Positions 16,992 to 26,355 of a stretch of 56,037 nucleotides of DNA are shown one piece after another. The DNA lies in NCBI RefSeq assembly GCF_000720175.1, contig NZ_JOIX01000046.1:1-56037 (forward strand), written 5' to 3'. Within the stretch, counting starts at the first letter, position 1. The number at the start of each line of letters is the position of its first letter. The notes under the pieces are model-generated. The model had not been told where the DNA came from. It ran no database searches and worked only from the letters and a program-made list of their open reading frames with translations. Source of the DNA: Streptomyces sp. NRRL S-337 (lineage in GTDB: Bacteria > Actinomycetota > Actinomycetes > Streptomycetales > Streptomycetaceae). Position numbers and translations under genes: made by a program.

Positions 16992-19520
16992 TCACTGTGC
17001 TGTGGTCGCCGCGGGGATGTCGACCCGGGCGGCTCTGCGGGCCGGCCAGAGCGAGGCGAGCAGTGCGCCGGCCAGGGCGATGAGTACGCCGAGGGCGAGG
17101 CGGCCCCAGGGGAGGACCAACTCGTAGCCCACCACGCTCTCTTGGAGGGTGCGACCGAGGGCCCAGCCCAGGAAGACGCCCATGACCGTGCCGAGGGTCG
17201 CGCCAAGTGCGCCGAGGAGCAGGGCCTCCAGGCGGATCATGCGGGTCACTCCCGCGCGGTCCAGACCGAGGGCGCGCAACGTGCCGATCTCCTTGCGGCG
17301 TTCGAGGACGGACATCGCGAGGGTGTTGGCGATGCCCAGTGCGGCGATCGCCAGGGCCATGCTCAACAGGGCGTAGAAGACGTTGAGTTGCTCGCCGATG
17401 CCGCTGCTGTCCTGGGCCCGGATGCCGTCCTGGTCGAGGACGGCCAGCGCGGGGTTGTCGCCGAGGGCGTGGGTGACGGCCGCGAGCGCGGTCCGGGTGG
17501 ATCCGCCGTGGGTGGCGACGAGGACCGCGTGGGTGCTCGGGGCGGAGTCGTAACGGGCGACGAGGGAGTCGGGTGCGGTGATGCTGGGCATCAGATCGCT
17601 CTGCTCGTCCGCCCGGTAGACGGCGCCGATGGTGACGCTGCCGCGCTTGTCGTTCTGCCGCTGGAGGGGGAGGGTCTGACCGACGTGCCAGCCTGCCTGC
17701 TCGGCCTTGAAGTCGGCCACGGCGATCTGGCCCTTGGCGAGGTTGTCGAGGGAACCCTCGATGACGTCGTACCGCAGCAGTTGGCCGATGCTGGTGGGGT
17801 CGACGCCGGTCAGGACGGAGGAGACACCGCCCAGGCGGTATTCGGTGGACTGGTTGAGCGGGCTGTAGGTGGCGCCGGGCAGCTTCTTCAGGGGCTCGGT
17901 GGTGACGGCGGTCATCTGCTGGCCACCCGCGGGCTTGACCACGTAGTCGGCGCTGAGGTCGTGGGTGGTCGCGCGCTCGAGGTACTGGGAGGCGGAGGCC
18001 CCCAGGACGGACAGGCCCGAGGCGAGGGTGAGGGCGATGGCGAGCGCGGTGGCCGTGGCGCCGGTGCGACGCGGGTCGCGCACGGTGTTGCGGGCGGCGA
18101 GGTCACCGTGGACCGGGGCCAGGCGGGTCAGCAGCGGCTTGAACAGGGTGACGACCGGCCGGGAGAGCAACGGGATGAGGCCGATCACCCCCGTCAGCGT
18201 GAGGGCCGCGCCGATGCCGATGACGGTCCGGGCGTCCTTGGCCGTGGTGAGGGCGCCGTACACCACGGTGGCGGTGCCGGTGACCGCGAGTGCGGCGCTC
18301 AGGCCGGTGCGCAGCGAGCCGGCGCGCGCGGGCGCTGTCTGCTCGGCCGTGCTGAGTGCGGCGACGGGCGGGATGGCCATCGCCCGGCGGATCGGCAGCC
18401 ACGCGGCGACCATGGGCAGGAGGGTGCCGACAAGGAGGGCGGTGATCACGGTGCCCGGCGTGAGAACCAGCGGGGCAGCCGGGGTGTCGGCCGGGGCGAA
18501 GAGCGCCTGGAGCAGCCCGGCGCCCCCGGTGCCGACGGCGAGACCGGCCACCGAGGCGATCGCGCCGACGAGCAGGGACTCGGCGAGGAGGATGCGGCGC
18601 ACCTGCTTGCGTGTGGCGCCGACGGCCCGCATCAGGGCCAGCTCCCGGGTGCGCCGGGCGACCAGCATGGTGAAGGTGTTGGAGATGAGGAAGGTGGCGA
18701 CGAACAGGGCGACCGCGGCGAAGCCCACCAGGATCTGGCTCATGGTGTCGCTGTCGTGGGTGGCGAGGTTCGCCTTGATCTGAGCGAGCCCGGCGCCGGT
18801 CACCGCGCTGGTGCCCTTGGGCAGCACGGATTCGACGCGGCCGAGGAGCCGGGTGACGTCGGTGCCGGGTGTGGCCGTGAGCTCGACGTGCTGGAAGTGG
18901 CCTGCCTGGAGGAAGAGTTCCTGTGCGGTCGCCCTGGTGAAGAGCGTCAGGCTTCCTCCGGAGGGAAGCTTGGTCCCGTCGGTGCGGAAGATGCCGTTGA
19001 GGGTGTAGGAGGCGGCACCCTTGTTCGTGCCGACGCGCACGGTGTCACCGACGTGGTATCCGCCCTTCGCGGCGGTGGTCCCGTCGAGGGCGATCGTGTC
19101 CTTGCCGGTCGGGCCGGAACCCTCGGTGAAGCGGTAGGCGGGGTCCTTGCCGTCCGCTGCCGGGGCGAAGTTGCCGCCCTGGGAGGACGTGCCGTCACCG
19201 ATCAGCTTGCCGTCACGGTCGGCGACGGCGGCGAAGCCGTCGAACCGGCCCGCGGCGGCGGCGACGCCGGGAAGCTTGGCAAGGGTGCGCACGGTGCGGG
19301 CATCGATACCGGCCGGCCCGCCGTCTCGGGGGCCGTCGGGGGCGACATCGACGGCGATGCGCTCATAGCCGGAGGTCGCCTCGGCGGTGGCGGCCCGGTG
19401 GAGACTGTCGCCGTAGACGAGGCTGCCGGTGATGAAGGTGACGCCGAGCATGACCGCGAACGCGGTCATCAGTAGGCGGGCCTTGTACGCGAACACGTTG
19501 CGCAGGGCGGTACGGAACAT
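16992..19520 (-). CDS. ABC transporter permease, FtsX/MacB type
   Basis: An 842-aa membrane protein with a duplicated architecture: an N-terminal helix (ARLLMTAFAVMLGVTFITGSL), a large extracytoplasmic domain, an FtsX domain with three helices near the middle (starting LVGFAAVALFVATFL), a second extracytoplasmic domain, and a C-terminal FtsX domain (FYALLSMALAIAALGIANTLAMSVLERRKEIG is its first part). It is 83 bp downstream of its ATPase gene. Such exporters remove antimicrobial peptides, lipids or macrolides. Confidence 0.9.
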   Translation of the reverse strand: MFRTALRNVFAYKARLLMTAFAVMLGVTFITGSLVYGDSLHRAATAEATSGYERIAVDVAPDGPRDGGPAGIDARTVRTLAKLPGVAAAAGRFDGFAAVADRDGKLIGDGTSSQGGNFAPAADGKDPAYRFTEGSGPTGKDTIALDGTTAAKGGYHVGDTVRVGTNKGAASYTLNGIFRTDGTKLPSGGSLTLFTRATAQELFLQAGHFQHVELTATPGTDVTRLLGRVESVLPKGTSAVTGAGLAQIKANLATHDSDTMSQILVGFAAVALFVATFLISNTFTMLVARRTRELALMRAVGATRKQVRRILLAESLLVGAIASVAGLAVGTGGAGLLQALFAPADTPAAPLVLTPGTVITALLVGTLLPMVAAWLPIRRAMAIPPVAALSTAEQTAPARAGSLRTGLSAALAVTGTATVVYGALTTAKDARTVIGIGAALTLTGVIGLIPLLSRPVVTLFKPLLTRLAPVHGDLAARNTVRDPRRTGATATALAIALTLASGLSVLGASASQYLERATTHDLSADYVVKPAGGQQMTAVTTEPLKKLPGATYSPLNQSTEYRLGGVSSVLTGVDPTSIGQLLRYDVIEGSLDNLAKGQIAVADFKAEQAGWHVGQTLPLQRQNDKRGSVTIGAVYRADEQSDLMPSITAPDSLVARYDSAPSTHAVLVATHGGSTRTALAAVTHALGDNPALAVLDQDGIRAQDSSGIGEQLNVFYALLSMALAIAALGIANTLAMSVLERRKEIGTLRALGLDRAGVTRMIRLEALLLGALGATLGTVMGVFLGWALGRTLQESVVGYELVLPWGRLALGVLIALAGALLASLWPARRAARVDIPAATTAQ

Positions 19521-19603
19521 GGGATGCGGATCCTGTGAGGCGGGCTCGGCGGATGCGAGCGGGGGGTGAGTGGGTCGGTGAGTGGGCGCCGGGGGCGGGT
19601 GGT

Positions 19604-20386
19604 TCAGCTGGTGTGCGAGAGAGTGCCCAGGCTCTTCATCAGGTCCAGGACCCGGTCCGGGGTGGGATGTGCCATTTCGTCGACCAGGCAGCCGTCGGAG
19701 AGGAAGACCACACGGTCGGCGTAGCCGGCGGCGACCGGGTCGTGGGTGACCATGACCACGGTCTGGCCGAGTTCGCGTACCGAGTCACGCAGGAAGCCGA
19801 GGACTTCGGTCCCGGCGCGGGAGTCGAGGTTGCCGGTGGGCTCGTCGCCGAAGATGATCGCGGGCCGCGAGGCCAGGGCGCGGGCGATCGCGACGCGTTG
19901 CTGCTGCCCGCCGGACAGCTGCGCGGGCCGGTGGCCGAGGCGCTGGGAGAGGCCGACCATGGCGATCACGCGGTCCAGCCACTGCTGGTCGGGGCGGCGT
20001 CCGGCGATGGTCAGCGGGAGCGTGATGTTCTCCAGCGCGGTCAGCGTCGGCAGCAGGTTGAACGCCTGGAAGATGAACCCGATCCGGTCGCGGCGCAGTT
20101 GGGTGAGCTGCCGGTCGTTGAGCGTGCTCAGTTCGGTGGTGCCGACGCGCACGGAGCCGGAGCTGGGGGAGTCGAGCCCGGCGGCGCAGTGCATCAGGGT
20201 GGATTTGCCGCATCCGGAGGGACCCATGATCGCGGTGAGCTCGCCTTCCCGGAAGTCGATGCTGACCCGGTCCAGGGCGACGACCCGGGTGTCGCCGCTG
20301 CCGTAGACCTTCGACAGGTCGGTGGCGGCGGCCGCGATCCCGGGCGCCGCGTGCAGCGCGTGCGAGGCAAAGGGGGTGACGGGCAC
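19604..20386 (-). CDS. ABC transporter ATP-binding protein (MacB/LolD type)
   Basis: A 260-aa ATPase with Walker A GPSGCGKST, signature LSGGQQQR and Walker B AIIFGDEPTGNLDS. The last is characteristic of the LolD/MacB group that partners with FtsX-type permeases. The start is GTG at 20386 after GAGGAG. It lies upstream of the permease and downstream of a two-component system, all on the same strand, a common Streptomyces arrangement for envelope-stress-inducible exporters. Confidence 0.93.
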   Translation of the reverse strand: MPVTPFASHALHAAPGIAAAATDLSKVYGSGDTRVVALDRVSIDFREGELTAIMGPSGCGKSTLMHCAAGLDSPSSGSVRVGTTELSTLNDRQLTQLRRDRIGFIFQAFNLLPTLTALENITLPLTIAGRRPDQQWLDRVIAMVGLSQRLGHRPAQLSGGQQQRVAIARALASRPAIIFGDEPTGNLDSRAGTEVLGFLRDSVRELGQTVVMVTHDPVAAGYADRVVFLSDGCLVDEMAHPTPDRVLDLMKSLGTLSHTS

Positions 20387-20507
20387 GGGGACTCCTCTTC
20401 GGGTGCGAATGGTGCACTTCGAAGGGTGTCGGGGGAACGTATCGGGACCTGGGCCGCGGTGTATCGGCGGCAGCGCCGCTTCGTAACAGTCCTGTAGGGG
20501 CCTGTGG

Positions 20508-21761
20508 TCAGGCCGGCAGGTGCAGGGTGGCGACGGCGCCGCCGTCCGGGGCGTTGTCCAGGCGCAGTTCGGCCCCGAGCAGCCGGGCTTGGCCCAGGGC
20601 GATGGTCAGGCCCAGGCCGTGTCCCGTGCCGCGCTCCTTCGCGCCCGTCTGAAACCGTCGCGGACCGTGGAGCAGTAGCTCCTTCGGGAAGCCGGTGCCG
20701 TGGTCGCGCACGACGACCGTACGGCCCTCGACGGTGACCTTCACCGGGGCCCCTCCGTGCCGATGGGCGTTGACGACGAGGTTGCTGACGATCCGCTCCA
20801 GGCGGCGCGGGTCGGTCTCCACGGTCTGAGCGGCTTCCGCCTCAGCAACGGTGATCCCGGTGTCGAGGCCGGTGCGTGCCACGGCCTCGGTGACGACGGC
20901 GCCGAGCGGCACCCGGGCGCGGACCGGCTGCTCGGCCCCGGCGTCCAGCCGGGAGATCTCCAGCAGGTCCTCGACCAGGCCGCGCAGATCGCGCACCCGG
21001 GCACGGAGCAGATCCTCCGTCTCACCGGCCGGCAGCAGATCGGCGGCGGCCAGCAGACCGCCGATGGGGGTGCGCAGCTCGTGGGCCACGTCCGCGGTGA
21101 ACCGGCGCTCGGTGTGGAGCAGGTGGCCGAGGCTGTCGGCCATGCGGTCGACGGTGGTGGCGATGTCGGCCACCTCGTCGCGGCCCTTGGTGGGCCCGGT
21201 CCGGGCATCGAGGTCCCCGGCGGAGATGCGACCCACGGTCTCGGCGACCTGCCGCAGCCGGCGGGCGAGCAGCCCGGCCCCGTAGACCGTCAGCGGCACG
21301 GCCGCCGCGAGCGCGACCAGCGAGGCCACCGCCATGGTCACGTCGAGCCGGCGCAGGTCGTAGAGCTCCGAGCTCATGTTGATCTGGACGGCAAGGACCG
21401 GGCTGTCCGGGCCGCCGGTCCGCTGGGCGGCCCAGATGCTCGGCCCAAGATTCCCGTCGACGCGCCCGTCGTAGGCCGTGTGCCGGTCGCCGTCGGCGGG
21501 GTGGCGCAGGGCGGCTGGCAGCTCGGCCGGATCCAGATCGGCGTTGTCCACCAGCGTTCCGGTACGCCGGTAGACGTCCATGGCCGAGTACACGGCGTTG
21601 AATGCCTGTTCTTCGGCCCGGTAGCGGATGTCCCGCGCGGTCCACATGTGCACCAGCACACCCACCGCCGCCACGACCAGGCACGCCGTGGCCGCGGCCA
21701 GCGCGGCGATCTTCCAGCGCAGGGACGAGAGGTCCGGCCGCAGCCGGTGGAACGGACGCAC
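20508..21761 (-). CDS. sensor histidine kinase
   Basis: A 417-aa membrane kinase. Two transmembrane helices (~residues 18-38 and 143-165) flank a ~100-residue extracytoplasmic sensor. A HAMP region (~166-215) is followed by the H-box with His227 in ADVAHELRTP, N-box Asn331 in NLVVNAHRHGG, and G-box GHGLGLTIALGQA. GTG at 21761, five bases after the regulator stop, is used. It probably senses cell-envelope stress and controls the adjacent exporter. Confidence 0.9.
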   Translation of the reverse strand: MRPFHRLRPDLSSLRWKIAALAAATACLVVAAVGVLVHMWTARDIRYRAEEQAFNAVYSAMDVYRRTGTLVDNADLDPAELPAALRHPADGDRHTAYDGRVDGNLGPSIWAAQRTGGPDSPVLAVQINMSSELYDLRRLDVTMAVASLVALAAAVPLTVYGAGLLARRLRQVAETVGRISAGDLDARTGPTKGRDEVADIATTVDRMADSLGHLLHTERRFTADVAHELRTPIGGLLAAADLLPAGETEDLLRARVRDLRGLVEDLLEISRLDAGAEQPVRARVPLGAVVTEAVARTGLDTGITVAEAEAAQTVETDPRRLERIVSNLVVNAHRHGGAPVKVTVEGRTVVVRDHGTGFPKELLLHGPRRFQTGAKERGTGHGLGLTIALGQARLLGAELRLDNAPDGGAVATLHLPA

Positions 21762-21766
21762 CGGCC

Positions 21767-22504
21767 TCAGCGCCTGAGCTTGTAGCCGAAGCCGCGGACC
21801 GTTTCGATCCGTTCCCGGCCCAGCTTCCTGCGCAGCCGCTGCACACACAGGTCGACGACCCGGCTGTCGCCGTCCCAGCCGTAGTCCCACACGTTGCGCA
21901 GCAGGGTGTGCCGCTCCAGCACGATGCCCGGGTGGGCGGCGAATTCCAGCAGCAGCTTCAGCTCGGTCGGGGTGAGCGCCACCGGGCTTCCGGAGATGAA
22001 CACCTCCATGCCGCCGGTGTCGATGCTCAGCTCCCCGAACACCAGCACCTCCCCCTCGGGTGGCGGCCCCCCGTCCGCGGCGTGCTCGGGCCCCGGGGCG
22101 GGCGCGTAGGCCGCCCGCCGCAGCAGCGAACGGATGCGGGCCACGAGCACGTAGGTGTCCACGGGTTTGACGACGTAGTCGTCCGCTCCGGCCTCCAGGC
22201 CGGCGACGACATCCAGCCCGTCGCCACGAGCGGACATCATCAAAACGGGCACCAAGCTGGTCTCCCGGACTCTGCGGCAGAGGCCGATCCCGTCCAGGCC
22301 GGGCAGCATCACGTCCAGAATCAGCAGGTCGAAGCTTCCGTCGCGGAACAGCTCCAGCCCCGCCAACCCGTCGGCCGCCGCGTCCACCTCGTAGCCGTAG
22401 CGCTCCAGGGCGACGGTGAAGGACCTGCGCATCAGCTCGTCGTCCTCCACCAGCAACACACGAACAGGGCGCGGCGAGGCTCCACTGGGGGCGGACGAGG
22501 ACAC
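21767..22504 (-). CDS. OmpR/PhoB-family response regulator
   Basis: A 245-aa regulator. The receiver has acidic pocket Glu20-Asp21-Asp22, phosphorylation site Asp64 (LILDVMLPGLDG) and the conserved Lys in VVKPVD. The winged-helix DNA-binding domain (~150-243) contains LTPTELKLLLEFAAHPG and ends ETVRGFGYKLRR. First gene of the two-component operon; sequence style resembles CseB-type regulators. GTG start with GGAG upstream. Confidence 0.92.
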   Translation of the reverse strand: MSSSAPSGASPRPVRVLLVEDDELMRRSFTVALERYGYEVDAAADGLAGLELFRDGSFDLLILDVMLPGLDGIGLCRRVRETSLVPVLMMSARGDGLDVVAGLEAGADDYVVKPVDTYVLVARIRSLLRRAAYAPAPGPEHAADGGPPPEGEVLVFGELSIDTGGMEVFISGSPVALTPTELKLLLEFAAHPGIVLERHTLLRNVWDYGWDGDSRVVDLCVQRLRRKLGRERIETVRGFGYKLRR

Positions 22505-23073
22505 GGCGGATGACTCCTGCTCGGACGTTCGGACGGGTCAGGTGGGACGATGATCCCGGCTGTGCTCACGACTCACGCGGTCGGAGATCCGGAATGAACG
22601 ATACGGCAGACACCAGCCGCGTCGACGGCATGACCCAGTGGCCTCACACCACACCCTTCGGGGCCTCCTCCACCCGCAAACCAGCAGGTCAGATTAGGTG
22701 GAGCTGGTTGGGAGACCTGCCGGCTCCATGGCACTCCGTCGCCCTTTGGACCTCGATCACCGTGGTCCTGGCGCACTGATCCGATGGACAACCAAGCGCT
22801 TCCTGATACGCACCGGATACAAAACCCGCCCAGCCAGGGTGCGGCGTCCCCGGAATCACGGCGCCTGGCCGGAACCAGGGGCGACACCGACGCCGGAGTC
22901 AGCCCCGTAGGACTTCCGAAGCGCACTGCTTCAGATCCTCGATCCGCCGGCTGCCGGCCAGGGCGCGCTCCCTCGGTGTGGCCGACGCTGAACGGTTACA
23001 GCACTCGTAGGGGCCAGGTCCGTCCCGCTCATTTTCCGTTGCCGCGTGCGACTGGTGATGGTGGAGTGAGCGG
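22505..23073. other. 569-bp gene-poor stretch
   Basis: Open frames here lack ribosome sites or recognisable families. It must hold the promoter of the leftward two-component operon. A short inverted repeat (CAGGTC near 22685 and GACCTG near 22720) is the only structure noticed. Confidence 0.5.
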
Positions 23074-23850
23074 ATGGATCGGGACACAGTGCTGGCGATC
23101 TTCGATCGTGAGCTGCGGCAGGGTATCCGGGCCGATGGGCCCGGAGCCCGGGTTGACCGGGTGGGCGGCGTCGTACGCCATGTGGGCGCGGACGCCGAGG
23201 GCTGGAACGGGGTCGTCTGGTCGGAGCTGGACGACGGCACGGCGGACGCCGCGATCGCGGAACAGGTGGAGTACTTCACCTCGCTGAGGCGCGGGTTCGA
23301 GTGGAAGCTCTACGGGTACGACCGGCCGGCCGACCTGCCCGGTCGGCTGCGGGCCGCGGGTTTTGCCCCCGAGCCCGAGGAGACTCTGATGGTCGCCGAC
23401 ATCAAAGACCTGCCCACGAGCGTCGAGCTGCCGGAGGGTGTCCGCCTGCTCCCGGTGACCGACGCCGCCGGGGTCGAGCTCGCGGTGGCCGCTCAGGAGC
23501 GGGCGTTCGGCGAGGCGCGGCCGTACCACCGGCAGGTGCTGCTCGATCAGCTGACCGCGGGCATGCCTCCCGCGGTCGTCGCCATGGCCGGTGACGTGCC
23601 GGTGAGTGCGGCGCGGATGGAGCTGCACCCGGGGACGTCCTTCGCGAGCCTGTGGGGCGGGGGCACTGTGCCGGAGTGGCGCGGCCGGGGCGTCTACCGG
23701 GCCCTGGTCGCCTTCCGCGCCCGCATCGCCGTCGAACACGGCTACCGCTACCTTCAGGTCGACGCGTCCGACCAGAGCCGTCCGATCCTGCAGCGGCTCG
23801 GGTTCGTACCGCTTGCCACCACCACCCCGTACGTCCACACGCCCGACTGA
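23074..23850 (+). CDS. GNAT family N-acetyltransferase
   Basis: A 258-aa protein whose C-terminal half (~115-245) is a GNAT domain. The acetyl-CoA-binding motif is visible as GGTVPEWRGRGVYRALVAFRAR, followed by YLQVDASDQSRPILQRLGFVP. The N-terminal ~100 residues are a family-specific extension. Acceptor substrate unknown. Confidence 0.85.
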   Translation: MDRDTVLAIFDRELRQGIRADGPGARVDRVGGVVRHVGADAEGWNGVVWSELDDGTADAAIAEQVEYFTSLRRGFEWKLYGYDRPADLPGRLRAAGFAPEPEETLMVADIKDLPTSVELPEGVRLLPVTDAAGVELAVAAQERAFGEARPYHRQVLLDQLTAGMPPAVVAMAGDVPVSAARMELHPGTSFASLWGGGTVPEWRGRGVYRALVAFRARIAVEHGYRYLQVDASDQSRPILQRLGFVPLATTTPYVHTPD

Positions 23851-23860
23851 CATCGCTCGG

Positions 23861-23900
23861 CACCAGGAGCCGGCCGGCGGCACCAGGAGCCGGCCGGCGG
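23861..23900. repeat. 20-bp perfect tandem duplication
   Basis: CACCAGGAGCCGGCCGGCGG is present twice back to back (23861-23880 and 23881-23900), in the gap between the two GNAT genes. Each unit contains a GCCGGC palindrome. Confidence 0.9.
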
Positions 23901-23997
23901 GACTCGGCGCCGGTCGGTGACGACGAAGCCGCCGGGAGCGGTGCCACGGCGAGCGCCGATTACCGAGGAGGCCGTTACCTTCGGCAGGATGGGTGCC

Positions 23998-24531
23998 ATG
24001 ACCGAGATCCGCACCCCCCGCCTCCTGCTCCGTCGCTGGCATGACGACGACCTCGCGCCCATGGCCGACATCAACGCGGACCCGCGGGTCATGCGTTGGA
24101 TCGATGACGGCTCGGTGCGTGACCTGGACGACACGGCGGAGGCCATCGAACGGTGGGAGGAGGAGTGGGACGAGGAGGGCTTCGGCCTCTTCGCCGTCGA
24201 ACTGCTGGCCTCGGGTGAACTGGTCGGTTTCACGGGGCTGTCCGTATCTGAGTCCCTACCAGAGCTTGGTCACGCCGTGGCGATCAGCTGGCGGCTCGGC
24301 TCACAGTTCTGGGGTCAGGGATACGGGTCCGAAGCCGCCCAAGCCACGCTGGAGTTCGCGCTCCAGGACCGTGGCCTCGACCGCGTCATCAGCATCAGCC
24401 GGGTGGGTGACGTTGCCTCCGAGAACGTCATCCGCAAGCTCGGCATGGTGCTGGAGCGTGAGACGACACACCCGGTGTATGGCCTTCCGCTGCGCGTTCA
24501 CACCATCGACCTCACCGAGTACCAGGCGTGA
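23998..24531 (+). CDS. GNAT acetyltransferase (RimJ/RimL-like)
   Basis: A 177-aa GNAT starting TEIRTPRLLLRRW, the typical RimJ/RimL-type opening. The acetyl-CoA motif lies near SQFWGQGYGSEAAQATLEFA, and RVGDVASENVIRKLGM is the conserved helix. Members acetylate protein N-termini or small molecules. ATG at 23998 is chosen to match the family; an in-frame ATG nine bases earlier is possible. Confidence 0.85.
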   Translation: MTEIRTPRLLLRRWHDDDLAPMADINADPRVMRWIDDGSVRDLDDTAEAIERWEEEWDEEGFGLFAVELLASGELVGFTGLSVSESLPELGHAVAISWRLGSQFWGQGYGSEAAQATLEFALQDRGLDRVISISRVGDVASENVIRKLGMVLERETTHPVYGLPLRVHTIDLTEYQA

Positions 24532-24717
24532 ACAGCCCAGCCACCGGATCATCACGGGACAGCCGAATGCTGTTCAGCCGTCCTCGATCGACTGCGTTGA
24601 TCGCCGGGTAAGCCGGGTTACGCGACCGAGGCGTTGACGTCACAAACCCGGAGAGATTCGGCAAGTGCATGAGCCGCCCCGTGGCCTCACGCCCTCTCCT
24701 CACCGGCCGGTCCGTGA

Positions 24718-24963
24718 ATGGTGACCTTCGCAGACGGCACGGTGGTGCATGAGCTCATCGTCTCGCTCGACGATGCCGCCCGGCGTATCGCCTACTCGGT
24801 GGTGGGCGGGCCCTTGAACCCCGTCCACCACCACGCCTCCCTGCAGGTGTGCGCCGAAGCCGGCGGTCGCAGCCGCTTCGTCTGGATCACCGACGTACAG
24901 CCGCACAACCTGGCGGAGCCCATCGCCGCGATGGTCGACCAGGGGATCCGGGTGATCGCATGA
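24718..24963 (+). pseudogene. truncated SRPBCC (polyketide-cyclase-like) protein
   Basis: The 81 codons resemble only the C-terminal half of a Streptomyces SRPBCC protein (FADGTVVHELIVSLDDAARRIAYSVVGGP, then SRFVWITDVQPHNLAEPI). About half of the expected ~150 residues, the N-terminal beta-sheet, is missing upstream, and the last helix ends early at IRVIA. No ribosome site is seen. It is most likely a decayed remnant next to the ars genes. Confidence 0.6.
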
Positions 24964-24982
24964 GGACCCTGCTCGGGCGGCG

Positions 24983-25876
24983 TCAGTTCTGGCAGCCGCA
25001 GCCCGACGCCGTCTTGGCCTCTGTGACGGTGAGGGCTGGGCCGACGGGGGTCTCCCGGGACGTGCAGCAGCTGTTGACCCCGCAGCACGGCTCGGCCGAC
25101 TCCCTTGCCTCCGGAGGAGCGTCGGTAGCCACGGGCTTGGTGGCCCGGACGATCGCGGAGTGCATGCCGTCGGCAACCGGATGGGTCGGGGTGATCGCGA
25201 CGTCGGTGAAGCCGGCGGCCTCCAGACCTGAGCGGTATTCGGTGAACGACAGGGCCCCGGCGATGCAGCCGACGTAGTCGCCGCGCTCGGCGCGCTGGTC
25301 GGCGGTGAGGTGATCGTCAGCGACGACGTCGGAGACGCCGATCCGACCGCCGGGCCTGAGCACGCGGAAGGTCTCGGCGAACACGGCAGGCTTGTCCGTG
25401 GACAAGTTGATCACGCAGTTGGAGATGACGACGTCGATGGTGTCGGCGGGCAGCGGGATGGCCTCGATGGTGCCCTTGAGGAATGCGACGTTCGCCGCGC
25501 CTGCCTTGGCCGCGTTGGTCAGGGCGAGTTCGAGCATCTCGTCGGTCATGTCCAGCCCGTACGCCGTGCCGGTGGGTCCGACGCGGCGGGCGGACAGGAG
25601 CACGTCGATGCCGCCGCCGGAGCCGAGGTCGAGCACGCGCTCGCCTTCGCGCAGCTCGGCGACGGCGGTGGGGTTACCGCACCCGAGGGAGGCGGCCACC
25701 GCTTCGGCGGGCAGGGCGTCGCGCTCGTCGGCGGCGTAGAGGGTGGAGCCGAAGTTCTCGTCGACCTCGACGGGCTGTGGCCCGCAACAAGTGGTGCCGC
25801 CCTCGGTGACCTTCACGGCCGCCGCCGCGTACCGCCGGCGGACGGTTTCCCTCAGGTCGGTGGACTGCTCGCTCAT
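24983..25876 (-). CDS. arsM: arsenite methyltransferase
   Basis: A 297-aa SAM-dependent methyltransferase. The SAM motif is VLDLGSGGGIDVLLSARRVG. Cysteines expected for As(III) binding are present in SLGCGNP, ISNCVINLS and DYVGCIAGAL. A CCG pair sits near the N-terminus (TTCCGPQ) and a Cys-rich tail is present (PCCGVNSCC, SGCGCQN), typical of ArsM. ATG at 25876. It is divergent from arsR, with the operator region between. It methylates arsenite to methylarsenicals that leave the cell. Confidence 0.92.
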   Translation of the reverse strand: MSEQSTDLRETVRRRYAAAAVKVTEGGTTCCGPQPVEVDENFGSTLYAADERDALPAEAVAASLGCGNPTAVAELREGERVLDLGSGGGIDVLLSARRVGPTGTAYGLDMTDEMLELALTNAAKAGAANVAFLKGTIEAIPLPADTIDVVISNCVINLSTDKPAVFAETFRVLRPGGRIGVSDVVADDHLTADQRAERGDYVGCIAGALSFTEYRSGLEAAGFTDVAITPTHPVADGMHSAIVRATKPVATDAPPEARESAEPCCGVNSCCTSRETPVGPALTVTEAKTASGCGCQN

Positions 25877-25924
25877 GACTCGCTCCCAGGTAACGGGCCG
25901 CAGCGCGGACCCGGACGGCCTGTA

Positions 25925-25971
25925 TTGACGTTCATTGATGCAACCTTGCGCCTTGAATCGAAAAACGTCAA
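25925..25971. promoter_or_regulatory. candidate ArsR operator between arsM and arsR
   Basis: TTGACGTT (25925-25932) and AACGTCAA (25964-25971) are perfect inverted 8-mers within the 104-bp divergent intergenic region. TTGATGCAA, an imperfect palindrome, lies between them. The AT-rich composition contrasts with the flanks. Binding by the adjacent ArsR is inferred. Confidence 0.55.
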
Positions 25972-25980
25972 CATAGAGGG

Positions 25981-26355
25981 ATGTCGAAACAAAAGCTTGA
26001 GGTGATCGGCCAGGACGCCGCCTGCTGCCCGGGCCTGTCCGCCGCACCGCTGGACGAGGACCAGGCAGCCGACCTCGCGAAGGTCTTCAAGGCCCTGGGC
26101 GACCCGGTCCGGCTGCGCCTGATGTCGATGATCGCCTCACGGGGTGAGGGCGGCGAGGTCTGCGTGTGCGAGCTGACCCCGGCCTTCGAGCTGTCCCAGC
26201 CGACGATCTCCCACCACCTCAAGCTGCTGCGCCAGGCCGGCCTCATCGACTGTGAGCGCCGCGGCACCTGGGTCTACTACTGGGTGCTGCCCGGCGTCCT
26301 GGGCAAGCTCGCCGCGTTCCTGACCACCCAGCAGCCCGCCGGAGCCACCGCGTGA
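25981..26355 (+). CDS. arsR: ArsR-family arsenite-responsive repressor
   Basis: A 124-aa winged-helix repressor. The recognition helix is LSQPTISHHLKLLRQAGL. Cys61 and Cys63 (VCVCEL) form the classical helix-3 As(III) site, and Cys15-Cys16 near the N-terminus could add ligands. First gene of the rightward ars operon; its stop overlaps the start of the aquaporin gene. Confidence 0.93.
   Translation: MSKQKLEVIGQDAACCPGLSAAPLDEDQAADLAKVFKALGDPVRLRLMSMIASRGEGGEVCVCELTPAFELSQPTISHHLKLLRQAGLIDCERRGTWVYYWVLPGVLGKLAAFLTTQQPAGATA

Noticed and set aside
23861..23900. 20-bp tandem duplication as an attachment or regulatory site
   Set aside because: A single slippage duplication between two GNAT genes explains it; no integrase or other feature is nearby.
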